A DNA stretch of 64,000 nt from positions 1 through 64,000 of the forward strand of contig NZ_CAWLFA010000001.1 in NCBI RefSeq assembly GCF_963860125.1, in the 5' to 3' direction. The number at the start of each line of letters is the position of its first letter. Within the stretch, counting starts at the first letter, position 1. Of this stretch, positions 8,309 through 15,863 are shown piece by piece. Made by a program: the position numbers and the translations under genes. This stretch comes from Picosynechococcus sp. PCC 7002. GTDB lineage: Bacteria; Cyanobacteriota; Cyanobacteriia; Cyanobacteriales; MRBY01. Under the pieces are notes generated by a model, which saw only the letters and a program-made list of their open reading frames with translations, did not search any database and had not been told where the DNA came from.

Positions 8309-9621
8309 AAAATAATATTACGGTCACTGATGCTTTGATTTTAGATACTCGTTTTGGAACGCACGGCAATACCTACCTAAAATCCGGCGACATTGAAATG
8401 TTCATTAAGCTCAATGCTTTATTTTGTCGAGGTGTTATTATTCCAGATTCAGATTTAAATAATAATCCAGTCTTGCATGCACTTTTAAAGGTAGATCAAA
8501 GTGACTCGACTTTTAAGAGCGCTCTAGAACTAGGTTTTATTCGCCCTGCTGTCCGATATAAAGCGGGGAAAATCTGGTCACAAATGGAAATTTTAGAAGC
8601 TCTGAAGAAAAAAAGTCCGGAAAGAGGTCACCAAGTTCCTGTTGAGTATGTACAAAAGTTAGATGGAATTTTAAGTCGGCGCGAAAAAATGAAAGACCCA
8701 TTAGTCTGGTCTACAGAGGGAGCAGCAAAGATTTTTGCAGAGCGGATCTTAAACGAGCTACCTTACAGATGCAATGGCTTATCTGGTATCGGGCAAGAAA
8801 AACTTCAGAAAATTCTTGAATTTGTCAAAGATAATAAAGAACAGCCTAATTTCGACGCCGTTAGCATTGAGAAAAATTGCTTTAGTGAATCTAAAGATCA
8901 AGACGATAAACAACTATGGAATGGAATTTCACAATGCTATCTCGGCAATATTGGTATTGAGCTTGCTACTTCTTCTGATGGGAAAGTCATTACCGCTATG
9001 CCTGAACAATCTAAAGAAGAGCATTCAGTATTTAATTGTATTCTTCCGGCAAAGGCAGTTGAACAATTGAAGCTTCTTGAGCATCAAATTGGTGAAGAAG
9101 ACAAAGCTAAAAATGAAATGGGAAACTATCTTTTGAATTTGAACAAGTTGCGTAAATTAACTCTTGATCAAATTATTGAATTACGAGAAGCATCTTATCC
9201 AGATTCGTATATTCAAGCTAGATACAATAATATGTTGCCGAGTTTCAAGGATAAAGAATCAAATAATCTCGAATTATCATTGTCAGATACTCGTCAGGAA
9301 AAATTATTACAAGAGGCTAGGCAGCAATATTGGGAAAATCTTTTTCAACAAGGCTTAGCTCTTGATAAAAAAAAGCATGAAGAACCTATCGTTCAATACT
9401 GTAAAGAAAAGACGGGTAAGAAAAACAGATATGATGGCGCAAAACTATTTTTTTCAATGATCCCGATAGCAAACTGGTGCGTCACTGCCTGCGGTCTGTT
9501 TGAGTGGATGCACGGACTTCATCAATATCAAAACAATAGCTTCGATGAAGTACCTAAGCTAGATGATTTATTTTTGCAAATCCCAAAAATGCCGGATTAT
9601 GGGTTGATTGAAAAGATATAG
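8305..9621 (+). CDS. Unrecognised 438-residue protein coupled to NUDIX gene
   Basis: I do not recognise this protein. ATG 8305 overlaps the NUDIX stop codon in ATGA, which sets the start; an in-frame start at 8257 would intrude 52 bases into the NUDIX gene. The sequence is soluble, rich in Lys and Glu, with helical central segments (LLEHQIGEEDKAKNEMGNYLL region) and a more hydrophobic stretch near residues 385-405 (FFSMIPIANWCVTACGLFEW). No Walker, nuclease, protease or transmembrane-pair motif was found. Two text lines counted by hand had 38% and 35% G+C, against 62% for one line of the next gene, suggesting foreign origin. An effector or enzyme working with the NUDIX partner is a guess. Confidence 0.75.
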   Translation: MKNNITVTDALILDTRFGTHGNTYLKSGDIEMFIKLNALFCRGVIIPDSDLNNNPVLHALLKVDQSDSTFKSALELGFIRPAVRYKAGKIWSQMEILEALKKKSPERGHQVPVEYVQKLDGILSRREKMKDPLVWSTEGAAKIFAERILNELPYRCNGLSGIGQEKLQKILEFVKDNKEQPNFDAVSIEKNCFSESKDQDDKQLWNGISQCYLGNIGIELATSSDGKVITAMPEQSKEEHSVFNCILPAKAVEQLKLLEHQIGEEDKAKNEMGNYLLNLNKLRKLTLDQIIELREASYPDSYIQARYNNMLPSFKDKESNNLELSLSDTRQEKLLQEARQQYWENLFQQGLALDKKKHEEPIVQYCKEKTGKKNRYDGAKLFFSMIPIANWCVTACGLFEWMHGLHQYQNNSFDEVPKLDDLFLQIPKMPDYGLIEKI

Positions 9622-9728
9622 TTCTACCGGAAAAAAATTACTGCATTTATTTCGAAAGAAAAGTTTTTTGACGAAGCCAGAGAAAAAGTTTGATAATAAA
9701 CCAATATCTTGTTGTGCGTCGGTAAACC

Positions 9729-10484
9729 ATGTCCAATCTGCCCAAATCCTTTGAAGAAACCCTCGAACAAGCGAAAGCCGCAACCCTAAACAGTTTAGAA
9801 GCAGGCTGTGGGCGGATTTTGATTGAATTGTGCTTTCCCGAAATTGCCCTACAGGCCCAGGCGCTGGCCTGGAATTGGGCGCAATTGTTTGTTGAGGATT
9901 ATGGTTCGGGGTTGAAAATCTTCTTTCCGGATACGGGCGCCGCAGCTTTGGCCCGGCGGGATTGGGGCGAAATTCCCTTTAAGGTGGCGGATATCGGCAC
10001 GTCGCGATCGCCGATTGAGAATAAAATCGGTGATGATGACCAGATCTTTATCATTGTCTGCCCGTCGGCGGTGGAAGTAGGCCAAGTGGAAAAGCTCTGT
10101 AATTTGGCAGGCGATCGCCCGGTGATTATGTTGATTCCCCAACTGGAGGACGTATCCATTGTCGGGATTGGCTATGCGGCGCGGCAACTGCGGGAGCGGT
10201 TTATCAGCACCCTCGAAACCGCCTACTACATCCGACCCTACGAAAGCGCGATGGTTTGGCGTTCTTACCCCTCGGCCTGGGAAGTGTATCTCGAAAAAGA
10301 GGAAGACCAATACGAACTCATCGCCAGCGAAACGACCAAACCCCTTGGCGAATATTTAGAGCGGCTGCTGTTGGCGGCGGTGGAACCCGAAGCGGGGGAA
10401 GCAGCAAATCCCAACGCACCGAAAATCAAGAAAACAGGACTGCTTGGGGGTCTGCAAAACTTTCTAAAAGCCCTCAGCAATTAA
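9729..10484 (+). CDS. DUF1995-domain protein
   Basis: The 251-residue product matches the DUF1995 family found in cyanobacteria and plastids. It begins LPKSFEETLEQAKAATLNSL and has RILIELCFPE, IIVCPSAVEVGQVEKLC and the C-terminal SYPSAWEVYLE block. Plant members with this domain are linked to photosystem II accumulation (LPA3-like); whether this one is involved is inference. The C-terminus after about residue 215 is low-complexity and Ala/Lys-rich. G+C and HIP1 content return to the genome norm here, marking the right edge of the AT-rich patch. The metallophosphoesterase follows after 19 bases. Confidence 0.85.
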   Translation: MSNLPKSFEETLEQAKAATLNSLEAGCGRILIELCFPEIALQAQALAWNWAQLFVEDYGSGLKIFFPDTGAAALARRDWGEIPFKVADIGTSRSPIENKIGDDDQIFIIVCPSAVEVGQVEKLCNLAGDRPVIMLIPQLEDVSIVGIGYAARQLRERFISTLETAYYIRPYESAMVWRSYPSAWEVYLEKEEDQYELIASETTKPLGEYLERLLLAAVEPEAGEAANPNAPKIKKTGLLGGLQNFLKALSN

Positions 10485-10503
10485 GTTTAAGACCGCATAA
10501 CCG

Positions 10504-11418
10504 ATGATTGATAACTGTTCACTAACCATTGCCGTGGTGGGAGATGTCCATGACCAATGGGATGCCGTTGGCGATCGCCAAGCCCTGGAGATTCTTGGGG
10601 TAGATCTCGTGTTGTTTGTCGGGGATTTTGGCAACGAAGCGGTGAAATTAGTGCAACAAGTGGCAGCGCTTCCTTTCCCCAAAGCAGTAATTTTGGGCAA
10701 CCATGATGCTTGGTATACTGCCTCCGATTGGGGTCGCAAAAAAGCCCCCTACGACCATGCCACCGAAGATCGTGTGCAAGCCCAGTTAGAGATTCTGGGG
10801 GCAACCCATGTAGGCTACGGCCATTTGGATTTACCGGAGTTTCAGCTTTCAGTGGTCGGGGCACGGCCCTTTAGTTGGGGGGGTGAGAAGTGGAAAAATG
10901 AAAAATTCTATGGTGATCGCTATGGCGTCCATGACTTTACGGAATCCACCGCGTTAATTGAGAAAAATATTGCGGCCTGTCAGTACGAAACCCTGATCTT
11001 TCTCGGACATAATGGCCCTACCGGATTGGGTTCGGAACCAGAAGATATGTGTGGTCGCGATTGGAATCCCCTGGGGGGTGATTTTGGTGATCCGGATTTT
11101 GCCCAGGCCCTGGCGATCGCCCGCCGTCAGAATAAGACAATTCCCCTAGTCACCTTTGGCCACATGCACCACAGCCTCCGGCACCGCAAAGATCGCCTAC
11201 GCACCCAATGCCAATTTTCAGACGAAACCCTCTATTTCAATGCCGCCCGCGTCCCCAGAATTCAAACCTACAACAATGGCGATCGCCACCACAGTTTTTC
11301 TGTGATTACCCTCACCCAAGGCCGACCGACGAAAGCCGAACTGGTGTGGGTCAATCCAATCAGCCAGCAGCAAACGAGGGAAACCCTCTGGTCGCAGCCC
11401 CTCAACTCTCTTCCGTAA
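10504..11418 (+). CDS. Calcineurin-like metallophosphoesterase (TIGR04168-type, cyanobacterial)
   Basis: The metallophosphoesterase motifs appear in order: GDVHDQWD near residue 13, VGDFGNE near 38, GNHDAWY near 61, LGHNGPTG near 167 and TFGHMHH near 218. Together they supply the Asp, His and Asn ligands of a dinuclear metal centre. The 304-residue length and the cyanobacterial and plastid distribution fit the TIGR04168 group, whose substrate is unknown. It probably forms a two-gene unit with the DUF1995 gene. Its 3' end overlaps the convergent VOC gene by 17 bases. Confidence 0.88.
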   Translation: MIDNCSLTIAVVGDVHDQWDAVGDRQALEILGVDLVLFVGDFGNEAVKLVQQVAALPFPKAVILGNHDAWYTASDWGRKKAPYDHATEDRVQAQLEILGATHVGYGHLDLPEFQLSVVGARPFSWGGEKWKNEKFYGDRYGVHDFTESTALIEKNIAACQYETLIFLGHNGPTGLGSEPEDMCGRDWNPLGGDFGDPDFAQALAIARRQNKTIPLVTFGHMHHSLRHRKDRLRTQCQFSDETLYFNAARVPRIQTYNNGDRHHSFSVITLTQGRPTKAELVWVNPISQQQTRETLWSQPLNSLP

Positions 11419-11782
11419 CCTCGATCACGTTGCCGTCTGGGTCTTGCAAAAATAAGGCTCGTCGCCCCGATGCGCTCATCTCATAGGGGTAATTTTCTCC
11501 GTCCAACTGCGATCGCACTGTATTTAGATCCTTTACGCCGAAAGCAATATGGGGATTTCGACCTAACTTTTCTGGATTGGCTAATTTCGCCTGGAACGTC
11601 GGATCTTCAATCAGATGAACCTGCATCTGGGGTAATTGGTACCACACGCCACCGTAGTTAAAGGGTCGTTCCACCTTTGGCAGCCCCAGCAGTCGATCAT
11701 AAAAGGCCGCTGCCCGCTGCACATCTGTCACCAAAATTGCTGTGTGTAGACAACGGGTTACTTGAATCTGAGGCGTTACCAT
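11402..11782 (-). CDS. VOC-superfamily (glyoxalase/dioxygenase-fold) protein
   Basis: This 126-residue single-domain protein has the VOC pattern: TRCLHTAILVTDVQRAAAFY at the first betaalphabetabetabeta unit, HLIEDP, NPHIAFGVKDLN at the second, and the closing FLQDPDGNVIEVTE. His and Glu residues that usually bind metal are present. The substrate cannot be assigned; the family includes glyoxalase I, fosfomycin-resistance and ring-cleavage enzymes. The start ATG 11782 fits the fold. It converges on the metallophosphoesterase with a 17-base overlap. Confidence 0.85.
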   Translation of the reverse strand: MVTPQIQVTRCLHTAILVTDVQRAAAFYDRLLGLPKVERPFNYGGVWYQLPQMQVHLIEDPTFQAKLANPEKLGRNPHIAFGVKDLNTVRSQLDGENYPYEMSASGRRALFLQDPDGNVIEVTEES

Positions 11783-11849
11783 ACTGAATTGCTTGCTTGA
11801 TGCTTAGTTTGACTGCTCACGTTTCCTAAATTCAAGGGGAGACAACTCC

Positions 11850-12152
11850 CTAGGAATCCGTAGTTGCAAAATTAATCCAGCCTTCAATTTTAGGCCCGAG
11901 GCGAAACAATAGAGATTGGGCTAACCCTAAATGATCAGCGACTAACAACAACATCATTGCCTGGTCTTTTACGGTCGCCAGTTGGGTTGGGCAGGCCTCA
12001 AAATCTAGGGTTAAGACAGTAGATTCGCCCCAGACTTCACGATAAATTTGGCACCGACTGGGAAGTAGGGCCGTGAGTTGACGAAAACGTTTTAAAGCTT
12101 CTTTTTCAAAGGCAGCACTACTACCTTGGGTCGAAAAAGGTTGGTGGTTCAT
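11850..12152 (-). CDS. Hypothetical protein, 100 residues
   Basis: I do not recognise the product. It is soluble, with a mixed alpha/beta appearance: an amphipathic N-terminal helix (FEKEALKRFRQLTALLP), then alternating strands and a helix (VKDQAMMLLLVADHLGLAQSLLF). The first 12 residues are polar and low-complexity. Codon usage and base composition match neighbours, and the ATG at 12152 is preceded by a 245-base gap shared with the divergent small gene at 12398. It is probably a real cyanobacterial gene because the translation is well structured. Confidence 0.6.
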   Translation of the reverse strand: MNHQPFSTQGSSAAFEKEALKRFRQLTALLPSRCQIYREVWGESTVLTLDFEACPTQLATVKDQAMMLLLVADHLGLAQSLLFRLGPKIEGWINFATTDS

Positions 12153-12397
12153 AGGGGGATTGTCGTTAATGACAAAACGCTGGCTTCTTCTTTTACCTTA
12201 AGGGGTGCTTTGGGGCTGTGGGGGCAGGCGTTAGAATTTTTATCTTTGTGAATTGAGCATGACAATATGTGAAGAAATGTCCCCTTCTTTCTGCTGTGCC
12301 AGGGGCGAAACCGTAAATTTAGAGGGAGTTTTGGAAAATAACGTAAGATCAAAATACCGTTTTCTTACCACGGCCAATGTTTTTCTGAGGAACCTCA

Positions 12398-12628
12398 ATG
12401 GTTGAGTTTAATCGACTGGTCAAAAAGGGAATTGATCGCAGTGTGCGACGGGGTGTCCTCAATCAAATCCGCCACGGCCTAGACATCAAGTTTCCCCAGG
12501 ATGCAGATCGCATTTTTGCCGATATTCAACAAATTCCTAGTCTGCATGGCCTCAAAATGATCGAAAATCAACTTTACCACCTCCAAACAGTTGAGGAACT
12601 CCGTTTGCTTTACCGCAATTTACTCTGA
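12398..12628 (+). CDS. Small basic hypothetical protein upstream of Ycf46 gene
   Basis: The 76-residue protein is helical and basic (FNRLVKKGIDRSVRRGVLNQ), followed by FPQDADRIFADIQQIPSLHG and a leucine-rich end (YHLQTVEELRLLYRNLL). The C-terminal part resembles the short tail repeats seen at the ends of cyanobacterial PD-(D/E)XK/Rpn-type proteins (DUF4351-like), but that is a weak impression. It ends 26 bases before the Ycf46-type ATPase start and is probably cotranscribed with it. A start ATG at 12398 has TGAGGAA about 6 bases upstream, a good ribosome-binding site. Confidence 0.65.
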   Translation: MVEFNRLVKKGIDRSVRRGVLNQIRHGLDIKFPQDADRIFADIQQIPSLHGLKMIENQLYHLQTVEELRLLYRNLL

Positions 12629-12654
12629 GTCGGGTCGGGAGTTTGGGGAGAACC

Positions 12655-14193
12655 ATGGGCTTTTTGGATAACATTCACAGTTTAAAAACCTTCATCTGTG
12701 CGTTTCATCCAATCATTGTCATTGAGACCGTCGAAGAGGAACGGGTAGAGGCGCTCCTGCGGGAAGTGGTCAAAGATTTACACATGCCCTTATTTGAATG
12801 GACGGTAAATTTGGGACTGGCCCCAACCCCAGGGACAAAATATGCGCCCCGCACCAATGACTATGCCCGACCGGGGGCGAACAAGCCGATCGCCTTTGAA
12901 AATACGGCAGATCCCCTTGATGTACTGAAATATATGGGCCAGATTGAACGCAATGGCATTTTTTGGCTCAAGGATTTTGCGCCCCACCTGGAGGATCCCA
13001 AAGTCATCCGGGAAGTACGGGAGTTGGCTGAGATTTATGGGGTTGTGAATTCGGCGATGGTGCTGACAGGGGAGTCGATCACTTTACCAAAGGCGATCGC
13101 CCACGATGCGGTGTATTTTGAGCTGACCCTCCCGGATGGGGACGAGCTGTACCAAACCCTGTCGGAGGTGATGCGGGAACTCAAGGTGCGCCATAAGCTA
13201 GCAATTACGCTCCAGGGGGAAGAACTGAATCAATTTGTCCATGCCCTCAGTGGGATGACTCTCAAGCAGGCCCGCCAGGCGATCGCCTATGCCGCGTTGA
13301 TCGACGGGGAGTTAAACGGGGCTGATATCCTCAAGGTGATCCACCGCAAGGCCCAGATCCTCCGGGAAGAATCCCTCCTCGAACTTTTTCCCGTCGAAGA
13401 AAATACCGCAAAACTAGGAGGCTTTGTGGGCCTCAAACAATGGTTAAAACGGTCTCAAGTGGGCTTTAGCACGGCGGCAAAGCGGGTGAATCTTCCGGCC
13501 CCGAAGGGCATTTTAATCGTCGGAGTGCAGGGGTGCGGGAAATCCCTCGCGGCGAAGACCATTGCTAGGGAATGGCAACTACCCTTGTTAAAACTGGATG
13601 CGGGCCGCCTGTACAACAAATTTGTCGGTGAATCGGAGAAAAATTTCCGCCAAGCAATTAAACTGGCTGAATCCATGGCCCCGGCGGTGTTGTGGATCGA
13701 TGAAATTGAAAAAAGCTTTGGTAATCCCAGCGGTGAGGGCGATGGGGGTCTGAGTTTACGTTTGTTTGGCTCGTTCTTGACTTGGCTCCAGGAGAAATCC
13801 CAGGAAGTTTTTGTCGTTGCAACGGCCAATGATCTGTTGCAACTGCCGCCGGAACTGCTGCGGAAAGGGCGCTTCGATGAAATTTTCTTTGTGGATCTGC
13901 CCAATGCCCAAGAGCGGGCGGCGATCTTTTCGATTCACCTGGCGCGCCATCGACAAAATGTCCAAGATTTTGATTTGCGCATCTTGGTGACGGCGGCGGC
14001 AGGCTATAGTGGTGCAGAGATTGAACAGGCAATAATTGCCGGGCTATACCAGGCTCTCTACGCCCAAACTCCCTTAACGACGGATGCGCTGGTGGCTCAG
14101 ATGAAAAGTACGGTGCCCCTGTCGGTGTCGCGGCGAGAGGATGTGGAAAAATTACGGGCGATCGCCTCGGAACGTTTTGTGTCAGCGCGGTAA
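12655..14193 (+). CDS. ycf46: AAA+ ATPase, Ycf46 type
   Basis: This protein of 512 residues belongs to the Ycf46 group conserved in cyanobacteria and algal plastids. The N-terminal half carries the family block FICAFHPIIVIETVEEER and SGMTLKQARQAIAYAA. The AAA+ module has Walker A (GVQGCGKS, about 290-297), Walker B (VLWIDEIEKS, about 344-353), and the sensor and arginine-finger stretch LPPELLRKGRFDEIFFVDLP. I chose ATG 12655, preceded by GGGGAGA; a TTG at 12643 would add four residues. Function is poorly defined; a role in regulating photosynthesis or CO2 use has been suggested for homologues. rsmD follows 9 bases later. Confidence 0.9.
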   Translation: MGFLDNIHSLKTFICAFHPIIVIETVEEERVEALLREVVKDLHMPLFEWTVNLGLAPTPGTKYAPRTNDYARPGANKPIAFENTADPLDVLKYMGQIERNGIFWLKDFAPHLEDPKVIREVRELAEIYGVVNSAMVLTGESITLPKAIAHDAVYFELTLPDGDELYQTLSEVMRELKVRHKLAITLQGEELNQFVHALSGMTLKQARQAIAYAALIDGELNGADILKVIHRKAQILREESLLELFPVEENTAKLGGFVGLKQWLKRSQVGFSTAAKRVNLPAPKGILIVGVQGCGKSLAAKTIAREWQLPLLKLDAGRLYNKFVGESEKNFRQAIKLAESMAPAVLWIDEIEKSFGNPSGEGDGGLSLRLFGSFLTWLQEKSQEVFVVATANDLLQLPPELLRKGRFDEIFFVDLPNAQERAAIFSIHLARHRQNVQDFDLRILVTAAAGYSGAEIEQAIIAGLYQALYAQTPLTTDALVAQMKSTVPLSVSRREDVEKLRAIASERFVSAR

Positions 14194-14202
14194 AATACCG
14201 GG

Positions 14203-14742
14203 ATGCGCATCTATGGCAATCGACAAATCAAAACTCTTCCTGGCGAATTAACGCGGCCTACCCTGGCAAAGGTGCGGGAGGCAATTTTTAATATTTGGCA
14301 AGGACAGGTAGCGGGCTGCCGCTGGCTGGATCTCTGTGCGGGTTCTGGTTCTATGGGGGCCGAAGCATTATGTCGCGGCGCAGTGAAAGTTGTCGGCATT
14401 GAGAAAAATTCCCAGGCTTGCCGCATTATTCAAGAAAATTGGCAGAAAGTGGCTAAAGTTGACCAAGAATACCAAATTTTAAAAGGTGATCTCCTCAAAC
14501 GCTTAGAAAATTTAGGGGGTGAAACCTTTGATTTGATTTATTTTGATCCACCCTACGCCGCGAAACTCTACGACCGGGTTTTAGCCAAAATTGTTGACTT
14601 AGAATTGCTCGCTCCCAGCGGAGAATTGGCCGTGGAATACGACCCGAAACTCTGGCAACCCCTTGAATTACCGGGACTAGAGCTATTCAAAGAAAAAAAC
14701 TACGGCAAAACGGCGATCGCTTTTTACTGCCTCGCCGAATGA
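14203..14742 (+). CDS. rsmD: 16S rRNA (guanine966-N2)-methyltransferase RsmD
   Basis: RsmD methylates G966 of 16S rRNA using S-adenosylmethionine. The 179-residue protein opens with MRIYGNRQIKTLPG and RPTLAKVREAIFNI. The SAM-binding motif LDLCAGSGSMGAEAL is at about residues 44-58. The catalytic motif is DPPY near residue 123. All are intact. The start ATG 14203 lies only 9 bases after the ycf46 stop, so the two likely share a transcript. A GC-rich repeat region follows the stop codon. Confidence 0.93.
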   Translation: MRIYGNRQIKTLPGELTRPTLAKVREAIFNIWQGQVAGCRWLDLCAGSGSMGAEALCRGAVKVVGIEKNSQACRIIQENWQKVAKVDQEYQILKGDLLKRLENLGGETFDLIYFDPPYAAKLYDRVLAKIVDLELLAPSGELAVEYDPKLWQPLELPGLELFKEKNYGKTAIAFYCLAE

Positions 14743-14744
14743 CA

Positions 14745-14905
14745 CTCCCCTGACCCCTCTCAAGAGGGGAATGGTTTGTGGGTGTTCTGGAAAGTCCCTA
14801 ACATCCTCCCTAGAGGGAGGTGGCCGCTAGGCCGGAGGGTGTTCTCTTCCCTGGAGGGGAGTCAGAGGGGTGTCACCTAGAGGGAGGTGGCGAAGCCGGA
14901 GGGTG
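14745..14905. repeat. Imperfect palindromic, partly duplicated GC-rich intergenic repeat
   Basis: Between the convergent rsmD and hydrolase genes lies a block of short repeats. CCTAGAGGGAGGTGG...CCGGAGGGTG occurs twice as a direct repeat, at 14809-14841 (33 bases) and 14876-14905 (30 bases). CCTCCCTAGAGGGAGG at 14805-14820 is a 16-base palindrome, and CCCCTCTCAAGAGGGG at 14753-14768 is another. These could fold as hairpins and end transcription from both sides, though no T-tract follows. The layout resembles small interspersed cyanobacterial repeats (REP or MITE type). Confidence 0.7.
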
Positions 14906-14913
14906 GAAGGGTG

Positions 14914-15801
14914 TTACCCCAAACGCTGCAACCAATCAAGGATCAAAGAATTAACCAAACTGGGATTTTCGTCGTGGGGACAGTGGCCTGCCCCCGGAAT
15001 GGGATGAAACTCGACCCCGGCATTTTGCGCGGCGAGATCTTGGTAAATTTGCGAGCCTTTGATCGGTGTCCAGGGATCGCGATCGCCCCAAAGCACCAGT
15101 AAAGAATGTTGCCGTTTTGGTAAAAGTTCCGTCGGGCTATCCCCAGGAGGAGCCGTAATCACCGACGCAAAGACCTGTTGCGCCCCTGGATCACAGGAAG
15201 GTTCGTAGAGCATCTCGACCAATTCATCGGTGACGGCTTGGCGATCGCCATAGACTTGATAAAGGGTATTTTTGATGCGCGATTTTTGACGCACCTGATT
15301 AAAAATAAATGGCCCCGTTAACCGCGAACTAACCAATTTCGCGAAAGTACCCATCACCACCCGTAACGGTAGAGCCAATTCATCGGGGCGATGGTTGAGG
15401 CCGCCCGCGCAGTTAATTAACACGCCCCCCGCACAGAGGTCAGGATAATTCGCCAACATTGCCAAACTGAGCAGACCGCCGATGGAATTGCCCACAAATA
15501 CCGTGGGTTGCTGGATTTTCGCTTGCCAAAAATCGCGGAGTAAATCTTGCCACAGGTCGAGGCTATAGTCCCAGGCGGGTTTCGCTGAAGCGCCGAAGCC
15601 TAATAAATCTAAAGCAAAAACTTGATAACCATGGGCGGCAAGGGCGGGAATGTTGTGTTTCCAGTGACCGATCGAAGCGCCAAACCCATGGATCAGCAGG
15701 AGGGGTTGACCTTCCCCTTGGACGGTGTAGCGGATTTGTTGGTCGCGCCAAGTCCAATCGAGGGGGGTTAGGGCGGAAAGAGGAGTGACGGCCTGGGTCA
15801 T
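14914..15801 (-). CDS. Alpha/beta-fold hydrolase
   Basis: From ATG 15801 the product has 295 residues. It shows the lid-less alpha/beta-hydrolase pattern: LLLIHGFGASIGHW (oxyanion-hole HGFG), FALDLLGFGAS, the nucleophile elbow GNSIGG with Ser near residue 105, LWGDRDPWTP (acid) and GAGHCPHDE (catalytic His). The triad is therefore complete. A longer frame up to 15897 would overlap the upstream STAND gene and has no family-like sequence, so I reject it. Substrate is unknown; homologues in cyanobacteria and plants include pheophytinase-like and haloperoxidase-like proteins. It follows the STAND gene after 62 bases on the same strand. Confidence 0.87.
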   Translation of the reverse strand: MTQAVTPLSALTPLDWTWRDQQIRYTVQGEGQPLLLIHGFGASIGHWKHNIPALAAHGYQVFALDLLGFGASAKPAWDYSLDLWQDLLRDFWQAKIQQPTVFVGNSIGGLLSLAMLANYPDLCAGGVLINCAGGLNHRPDELALPLRVVMGTFAKLVSSRLTGPFIFNQVRQKSRIKNTLYQVYGDRQAVTDELVEMLYEPSCDPGAQQVFASVITAPPGDSPTELLPKRQHSLLVLWGDRDPWTPIKGSQIYQDLAAQNAGVEFHPIPGAGHCPHDENPSLVNSLILDWLQRLG

Positions 15802-15863
15802 GGTTTTTGCGAAATGAAATCGGTGTAATGAAGTGAATGACTTACTTTTGTGAGTATAACGTG

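Noticed and set aside
6509..10003. HIP1-free interval as sole proof of horizontal transfer
   Set aside because: A gap of nearly 3 kb also occurs in the GAF receptor gene (about 53.33-56.28 kb), so HIP1 absence alone is not proof; base composition was used as well.
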